DNA of 13,386 nucleotides from Dictyocoela muelleri (lineage: Eukaryota > Microsporidia): the NCBI GenBank assembly GCA_016256075.1, contig SDVU01000443.1, forward strand, positions 1-13,386, written 5' to 3'. Shown piece by piece: positions 8,315-13,386 of the stretch. The notes under the pieces are model-generated. The model had not been told where the DNA came from. It searched no databases and worked only from the letters and a program-made list of their open reading frames with translations. Within the stretch, counting starts at the first letter, position 1; the number at the start of each line of letters is the position of its first letter. Both the position numbers and the translations under genes were made by a program.

Positions 8315-8894
8315 TAATTTTATTTTTATCATTTTTTTGTATCTGGGTCATGTATATGATTTGTTACGCCGATGACATTAGATTTTTATAGTGTGGTTTT
8401 CAAAATCCTGTGCAGCTTCTCATAACTCATCAATTACTGATATAATTTTTGTTCAAGCCTTAGAATTTATCCCTCCCCCAGGGTAAATTTTAGGCTTTTA
8501 TCTATTTTTTTATTTGTTTATATATATATATTAATGTTTTTATTTTCATATATTAATGTATTTTATTTTCTTGGGGGTTGGGGCCTTGATGACTATAATG
8601 GGATATTGTGGATTTGATCCCTAATTTTTGCAAATTCGGGTATAATTATAAATATAATTTTTCATAAATTATATTTTCTTTGATTTTTGAGATTCTATGA
8701 TTTTATTATCTACCATAAAGGTTTTTTGCAATTATTTGTTTTACTAAATCCCTTTAATTATAAGTGAAAACATCATGTGACATTTTTTCGAACTAAATGC
8801 CACAGAAAAAATTCGAATGTTTCCTGGGTCCTTTTTTACGGACTGCCGTAACTAAACAACTTTTTTATAGTAATAAGACGGAATTTAAATTCTT
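8315..8894. other. Intervening AT-rich sequence with a G-run patch
   Basis: No gene seen. Noteworthy are C/G runs at 8468-8482 (CCCTCCCCCAGGG) and 8571-8588 (CTTGGGGGTTGGGGCC) flanking a TA-rich stretch at about 8518-8560, and a GGACTGCCG patch near 8839. I could not assign a repeat boundary. Confidence 0.35.
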
Positions 8895-9192
8895 AGTTCT
8901 GATATTGATGTAGATTTTATTTATGACGATGTTATGATAGATTCACAAAAAGTTTGCCAATTGACGACTTAGAAGCTTCAGATATTTTATCAGGAGAAAA
9001 CGAGATAACACCTGTTAAAATTCATTATCTAATGCATTTAAAAGTTTTAAAATAGGAAAGAGAGATGTTTCAAATTATAATATAAATCAAGACCTATTCA
9101 TTTCTATTTATTCTCCAGAGAAATTCTTCAAAAATGAACAACATAGGAATAATTTTAAGAACATATTAGATTATTTTGATAAAAAAAAATAA
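8895..9192 (+). pseudogene. Decayed acidic coding fragment, family unknown
   Basis: Plus-strand frames read S-S-D-I-D-V-D-F-I-Y-D-D-V-M-I-D-S (from 8895), then L-P-I-D-D-L-E-A-S-D-I-L-S-G-E-N (about 8954-9001), then K-I-G-K-R-D-V-S-N-Y-N-I, finishing I-L-D-Y-F-D-K-K-K before a TAA at 9190-9192. All three frames are used, implying at least two frameshifts. The D/E-rich composition and matching ends of open segments support former coding. No domain is recognised; the acidic tail could belong to a transposase or another element protein. Confidence 0.4.
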
Positions 9193-9436
9193 AACAATGT
9201 TATTCTACTACTCAATTTAATTACTATTATTTGAAATCCCCATTTAAGGTTAAAAGCATAGTGTAAATGTAGTAATTTTTTATTATAAACATCATAAATT
9301 ATTTAAAAAATATGGCGATGAATGAAAATTTAAAAATATTTAAAGATATGTCGTATAATTAGGATCTTATTATGTTTACTTTATTTTTAGAAAAAATATT
9401 GTTATTGAAAATAAATCTTATTTAACAAAAATCCCT

Positions 9437-9750
9437 AGCAGTCACTATCCATATGTGCGGGCGCTAGCTCTTCGTACAGAAGATATCCGGAAAATCTAAC
9501 CGCATTTAACCTTCTTATGATTTTTTTAGAATGAGTAGGAATTTTGAATCCTGCTAACTTCTTATATGATATACAAAATATGTAATGTTATCTTCATAAT
9601 ATTTTATATTTTGTATATAAATTGAAAATTTAGGCAAGTTTCCAAATACTATACTCATCTTGACAAATCATTAAAAGCTCGAATACCAAATTTATTTATT
9701 AGGATCTCTTATGTACGCGAGCTAGCCCCCTCCTATGGATAGTGAATGCT
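9437..9750. mobile_element. MITE-like element, about 314 bp, TIRs about 40 bp
   Basis: AGCAGTCACTATCCATATGT at 9437 and the sequence ending ATGGATAGTGAATGCT at 9750 are inverted copies over about 40 bases. They share CACTATCCATA and, further in, CTAGCTC and CGTAC, and match for about 15 more bases inward (GTACAGAAGATATCC against GTACATAAGAGATCC). The interior is AT-rich, non-coding, and itself contains an inverted pair (TATACAAAATAT near 9570 and ATATTTTGTATA near 9608). The ends are GC-rich compared with the surroundings. I found no certain target duplication. A non-autonomous DNA transposon is the best reading; the autonomous partner is not in the window. Confidence 0.75.
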
Positions 9751-9830
9751 CAATCATTAATTAATAATTAAAAAATATATTTATTACGCCTTTTTGATGA
9801 TATAATATAACAGGATCTACAAAAAAATTC

Positions 9831-9854
9831 GAGGGTTCGATCCCCGATGGCTCA
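9831..9854 (+). other. tRNA T-arm-like fragment (B-box match)
   Basis: GGTTCGATCC at 9834-9843 matches the eukaryotic Pol III B-box/T-loop consensus. It is flanked by GAG upstream and CCCGATGGCTCA downstream, as in a T arm plus 3' acceptor strand. Only about three T-stem pairs form, and no matching 5' acceptor strand, D arm or anticodon arm is seen in the preceding 80 bases. It may be the 3' remnant of a tRNA or a tRNA-derived repeat. Confidence 0.3.
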
Positions 9855-10096
9855 AAAATTCGTGCAAATTTATAATAAGTTCAAAAACATAAAATCACTG
9901 TACTTCGCGTATGTCTTACGCTGCGAGTGCGACATATTATTACAAAACCAAATGAATTAATAGTTATTTGTACAATTATTTCACGATAAAACAATAAAAA
10001 ATATTTTCAAAGAAAGACATTATTTTTTAGATTGGAAAAATAAGGATATATTATAATTTCGTATTCGCTGGAAATCAAATTATATTCAAATTTCGG

Positions 10097-10139
10097 ATCA
10101 GTCTCATTCTTTTTATCCAGGGGGAAAAATGAAACTGAT
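10097..10139. repeat. Short hairpin with GGGGGAAAAATGA motif
   Basis: ATCAGTCTCATTCTTTTTATCC pairs with GGGGGAAAAATGAAACTGAT (arms of about 20 bases, short loop). Related words follow at about 10200-10212 (TAGGTGGAAAAATG) and about 10230-10242 (GGTAGGAAAATAATG), suggesting a degenerate dispersed repeat. No U-run after the stem marks it as a clear terminator. Confidence 0.45.
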
Positions 10140-11215
10140 ATAAAATTTTTATTATTTTTATTCTTATTTTAATTTAAAAGTTATTATTATTAACCCCTGT
10201 AGGTGGAAAAATGTGACTTATCGCCTCGGTAGGAAAATAATGGGGGCTGATCCCAAATTTCTTTGGCAAAAAATAATTTAATTTTTCCGAAAAAAAAGCG
10301 CCAAAAAAACTCTGCAGTTCGGATGTTTGAAATATAGAGTATAGATAAATGAAATGCCTAAGAAAAATCCAAAATATTTTTTATTGTAATAAGTAATTGA
10401 CCCATCGTTTAAAATTTATAAAAAGCTTGCTCATATGAACGTGGAATTTTTTTTTAATAAAATATAGACTGCTGGATAATTTATTTCATAATAATTCAAA
10501 TTGTAAGTAATTGTGTAAATCATATCAGCGCAGTTTTTAAAGTGCAAAATATAATTCATAAGGCAGGTTTTCTCTATTGTATTTTTCTTGAACACGTATC
10601 AAATATAATGTATCTTCTGTTATCATTTATACTCGAATCATTAAAAAAAATCTGGCAGAAAAGATTTTTTTAAAAAATGTTTTTTTATAAATTTGTTGAT
10701 TTTTTGAAAATTTTCAGGTTTCACATAAAGTGAGATTGCTGCCATTATTAAGTATAATTTAATCAAATTATATGATAAAATATTTGCAAATAACGATAAG
10801 ATAATTTAATTTTATAAAAATGTGGTCTATTTAAGATTAAATTTAATGTTTTACTTTAAAACGACAACACTAAAATAAGAAATTTGAGATTTAACTTAAT
10901 TCTTTGTATTATTATTGAAAAGGATGTAATAAGAAATTTAATTTTTATAAAGACACAAAAATTTCGAAGTTAAAGACACCATTAAATATATTTTTAAAAA
11001 TAATATTGTATTTACAGTAAATAAAGCGAATACCAGAAAATATTTTTAATTAAATTATTCACACCACTATATTTTATAAAAAATCTTTTTGATTATTTTT
11101 TACGCTATTTATTGACCCTCTACCTTAGATGATCAAATTCGTCAATTTTTTTCTAGTTGCCATAAATTTTAGCTATTTTTTGTTACTGAAATTTTGTCAG
11201 ATATAGATTTATTTC
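10140..11215. other. AT-rich region, no gene seen
   Basis: About 1.1 kb with no coding stretch, RNA gene or terminal repeats that I can support. Apart from the GGAAAAAT words near its left edge, it is low-complexity A/T sequence. Confidence 0.5.
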
Positions 11216-11535
11216 CCTTTTATGAAAATTATGGTTCTACAATGGTTTGTGCCACTCAAAAGAATTGAATAAGGGTAATGAAAGTATATTGGAAATAGCA
11301 TTATTTTTCTGGTAAAGAAGTTCACAGTTTTATTTTAATATTAATAAATACTACTATATTTGGTCTTTTTTGCGTGGCAAAAAAAAGGCAAGATATAGTA
11401 GTAATTATGAATATAAAAAAAGAAAACTGTGAACTTCTTTACCAGACAAAATAATGCTTCTTCCAATATACTTTCATTACCCCTCTTCAATTCTTTTGAG
11501 TGGCACAAACCATTGTAGAACCAAAATTTTTACTT
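11216..11535. repeat. Long inverted repeat with almost no loop, about 155-bp arms
   Basis: GGTTCTACAATGGTTTGTGCCACTC (from 11233) and its reverse complement (ending near 11522) are the clearest parts of two arms. They pair right up to GC-GTG-GC at 11372-11378, leaving a 3-7 base loop. Pairing weakens gradually outward to about 11216 and 11535. Matched inner blocks include GGTAATGAAAGTATATTGGAA and CTGGTAAAGAAGTTCACAG. The arms differ by scattered substitutions and small indels. No transposase lies inside. The plus-strand open frame at 11454-11708 starts within the right arm and is not convincing. Confidence 0.92.
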
Positions 11536-12277
11536 TTCTGTTTACTAACCTGGTCAATCATATAATTATTACTATAATAAATACTAATTCAAATGTTTTT
11601 GTTCCTAAAACCTTCAGAATAAATCCACATGTGTTTCTAAAGTATCCAATAACCGATATTATTCGATTTCGAACAATTTTATCTTTATTTAATTTTCTAG
11701 TTGGTTGAGATGATTCGAATATATAAAATATAATAACATGAGGTCTCTAAAATTTCTCATAAATCACTGTTGTAAATCTCCAAAAAAGCCATATTCTCTA
11801 CTTTCTTTCAGATTATAACATAATCTTTTTATTTATGATTTTATTTCTATTTCTATTTCTAATGCTTGATGTTAAAAATCAGCCGTAGGAAATATTTTTT
11901 CTTTATTAAAATCTATAAATAAGGAGACAAGAAAATGACTTCTAATTATTTACGTTGATTCAAATAGTCGTGTATCATTGTAAATATTCAAATAATATTT
12001 CAAGATTTGATACATTTTGACATAAAGGTTTCTAATCTTTTCTTTCGATATAATTAAGGCTATATCTAATTTAACAGAGTCTATAACTTTACAAAAACAA
12101 TAAATATTCCGTACTTCTGATTTTTTAATGGACTTTAAGACAGCAATCTGCAAAAATAGATAATACTAATTTTTTTTTAGATCTTTTTATTGTTTTAAAA
12201 ATATTATTATAGGGTTGTTTTTTCGTTTTACATAAGTGTTAATCCTGTTTATTACATATCACACACTCAAATAAGGT
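11536..12277. other. AT-rich region with weak minus-strand coding hints
   Basis: A minus-strand stretch at about 11569-11740 reads V-R-N-R-I-I-S-V-I-G-Y-F-R-N-T-C-G-F with no start codon. A second minus-strand frame at 11950-12153 (67 codons, beginning at TTG, S-E-V-R-N-I-Y-C-F-C-K near its start) runs to a stop. Both might be fragments of one decayed gene, but I recognise no family and AT-rich chance frames of this size are common. Confidence 0.3.
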
Positions 12278-12541
12278 GTGTTTCTTCTATTTGAGTCCAT
12301 ACAATATTTCTTTTTTTGGTTACATGAGGGGCGTATTGAAATATTTATATGGACTTTAATAAACTGTTACTTATTGAGAAAATTTTTTGCAGAGTTGATA
12401 AAACCGAATTTGCTTTGTAGAGAAAATTGTTGTTGGATGGAAAAAACTGTTTCTAGAGGTTCAAAACTGTCGCTAAAATTTAACAACCTTATTAAATATT
12501 ATTTTTTTATAAACAGTTTAATTTTAAGTTTTTCATCGTAA
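12278..12541 (+). pseudogene. Possible IS1595/ISXO2-like transposase N-terminal fragment
   Basis: An 87-codon plus-strand frame beginning at GTG contains C-R-E-N-C-C-W-M-E-K-T-V-S-R-G-S-K-L-S-L (residues about 46-66), followed by N-L-I-K-Y-Y-F-F. This resembles the zinc-binding and R-x-G-S-x-x...L-S-L segment at the front of IS1595/ISXO2-like transposases, elements known from microsporidian genomes. The expected second cysteine pair is not clear and no catalytic domain follows: the sequence runs into an inverted repeat about 30 bases later. If real it is a truncated remnant; a chance frame is the alternative. Confidence 0.3.
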
Positions 12542-12569
12542 AATAATGATCATTTAGTTCTTACTAAGC

Positions 12570-12870
12570 CAACAGCCCCCTAAAAAACAGTTTGGCCTCA
12601 TTCCTATGAGCATACAACATTATTTTTTATTAAAATAAGCTCAATATCATGAGATCTTTCTAAATATGAAAAAATTGTATCATAAGAAGATTTTTTGAGG
12701 GTTTCTAATAATTGTCCCTCCGCGACAATATTTAGAAACTATCCATAAAATCTTCTTATGATACAATTTTTTCATATTTACAAAGATCTCATGATATTGA
12801 GCTTATTTTAATTAAAAATCATGTTGTATGCTCATAGTAATAGGACCTTACTGTTTTTTAGGGAGGCAGG
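12570..12870. repeat. Long inverted repeat, about 145-bp arms, tiny loop
   Basis: CCCTAAAAAACAG at about 12578 and CTGTTTTTTAGGG at about 12851 sit near the outer ends, and inward the arms match very well. ATGAGCATACAACAT and AAGCTCAATATCATGAGATC recur inverted, as do GAAAAAATTGTATCATAAGA and TTTCTAATAATTGTC. The centre is TTGTCCCTCCGCGACAAT near 12718. By eye the arms are around 90% identical, less so near the outer edge. There is no internal gene. It starts about 30 bases after the possible ISXO2-like fragment. Confidence 0.92.
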
Positions 12871-12924
12871 TGGCCAGGTCCATAAGTTACTTTTATGCTT
12901 AATAAAAAAATCGTAAAATCTCGC

Positions 12925-13125
12925 TCTAAAGGTATCAGTAATTTTGAGGAGACGAGAAAATAGAAGAATAATTGATATGTCAAATTTCATGTTGATGAAT
13001 AATATTAAATTTAAATTTTTGATCAATTTGAAATTTTAAATTTAATATTATTCATAAACATGAAATTTTACATATCAATTATTTTCTAGTTTCTCGTCTC
13101 CTCAAAATTACTGATACCATTTGAG
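12925..13125. repeat. Long inverted repeat, about 95-bp arms
   Basis: GGTATCAGTAATTTTGAGGA at 12931 pairs with its reverse complement ending at 13118. Weaker pairing continues outward to CTC/GAG at about 12925 and 13125. Inner blocks GACGAGAAA, AATTGATATGT and GAATAATATTAAATTTAAA also match. The loop is about 10 bases around TGATCAATTTGA. The minus-strand open frame at 12832-13026 lies across the left arm of this hairpin and the outer edge of the previous one and is judged spurious. Confidence 0.92.
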
Positions 13126-13308
13126 GTCTTATTTGCTAGACATATTTATGTTCAAATAATATAATTATTTGGTTTTAGGGTTAGGGTAGACCATTCTGAA
13201 GGAAAACATTCTTAATTCAAATTTTCATTATTCGTATTTGCTTCTACTTATGATATTATATTATGCTTTATAATTAATACTTTTAAAATGACTGTTACTA
13301 AATAAAGT

Positions 13309-13310
<2 letters not shown>
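13126..13310. other. Short AT-rich stretch with two TTAGGG units
   Basis: TTTAGGGTTAGGG lies at 13174-13186, two tandem copies of the common eukaryotic telomere hexamer in its G-rich sense. Nothing else is recognised here. Confidence 0.4.
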
Positions 13311-13384
<74 letters not shown>

Positions 13385-13386
13385 TT
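13311..13386. repeat. (TTTA)n microsatellite, about 19 units, continues past window
   Basis: Perfect tandem TATT/ATTT tetranucleotide from about 13311 to the last base. Its perfection suggests recent slippage growth or an assembly-limited edge. Confidence 0.97.

Noticed and set aside
11454-11708. 84-codon plus-strand frame
   Set aside because: It begins inside a hairpin arm and has no family resemblance; the opposite strand looks at least as coding-like.
12832-13026. 64-codon minus-strand frame
   Set aside because: It crosses the outer edge of one inverted repeat and the left arm of the next; not a plausible gene.

Overview
The window is very A+T-rich (roughly four-fifths by eye) and contains no intact host gene that I can recognise. 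It reads as a transposon graveyard from a eukaryote. The mix of FLYWCH/MULE-type transposases, a Tigger/pogo-like transposase tail, a Ty3/gypsy-like integrase, a possible IS1595/ISXO2-like fragment and extreme A+T bias fits a large-genome microsporidian best. That placement is inference; another AT-rich eukaryote cannot be excluded.

Layout: 1 to about 1030 is the 3' part of a decayed LTR retrotransposon (Ty3/gypsy-like integrase, probable 3' LTR). 1303-1590 has a small GC-richer hairpin patch and a minisatellite of about 43 bp. 1591-3344 is AT-rich with no convincing gene. 3345-3652 is a long foldback hairpin. It sits a few bases beyond the stop of a broken MULE transposase read on the minus strand (3658-4945). 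5368-7072 is a structurally recognisable MULE-type DNA transposon: terminal inverted repeats (TIRs) of about 150 bp, packed with a small CGCC/GGCG hairpin motif, enclose a second, different, broken MULE transposase (5696-6884, minus strand). A Tigger/pogo-like transposase tail (7162-7654, plus strand) begins just past that element and has lost its upstream part.

7655-9200 holds a 22-bp palindrome and two decayed coding stretches of unknown family (8058-8314 minus, 8895-9192 plus). 9437-9750 is a MITE-like element with TIRs of about 40 bp, followed by a short tRNA T-arm-like sequence at 9831-9854. 10097-11215 is mostly featureless apart from one small hairpin. 11216-11535, 12570-12870 and 12925-13125 are three more long inverted repeats with almost no loop. 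A possible IS1595/ISXO2-like transposase fragment (12278-12541) lies just before the second of these. The window ends in a (TTTA)n microsatellite that runs off the edge.

No operon or pathway logic is visible. The parts relate mainly as successive insertions. The most notable features are four unrelated long hairpins in about 10 kb, the nested or adjacent MULE and Tigger remains, and the unusual hairpin-rich TIRs.
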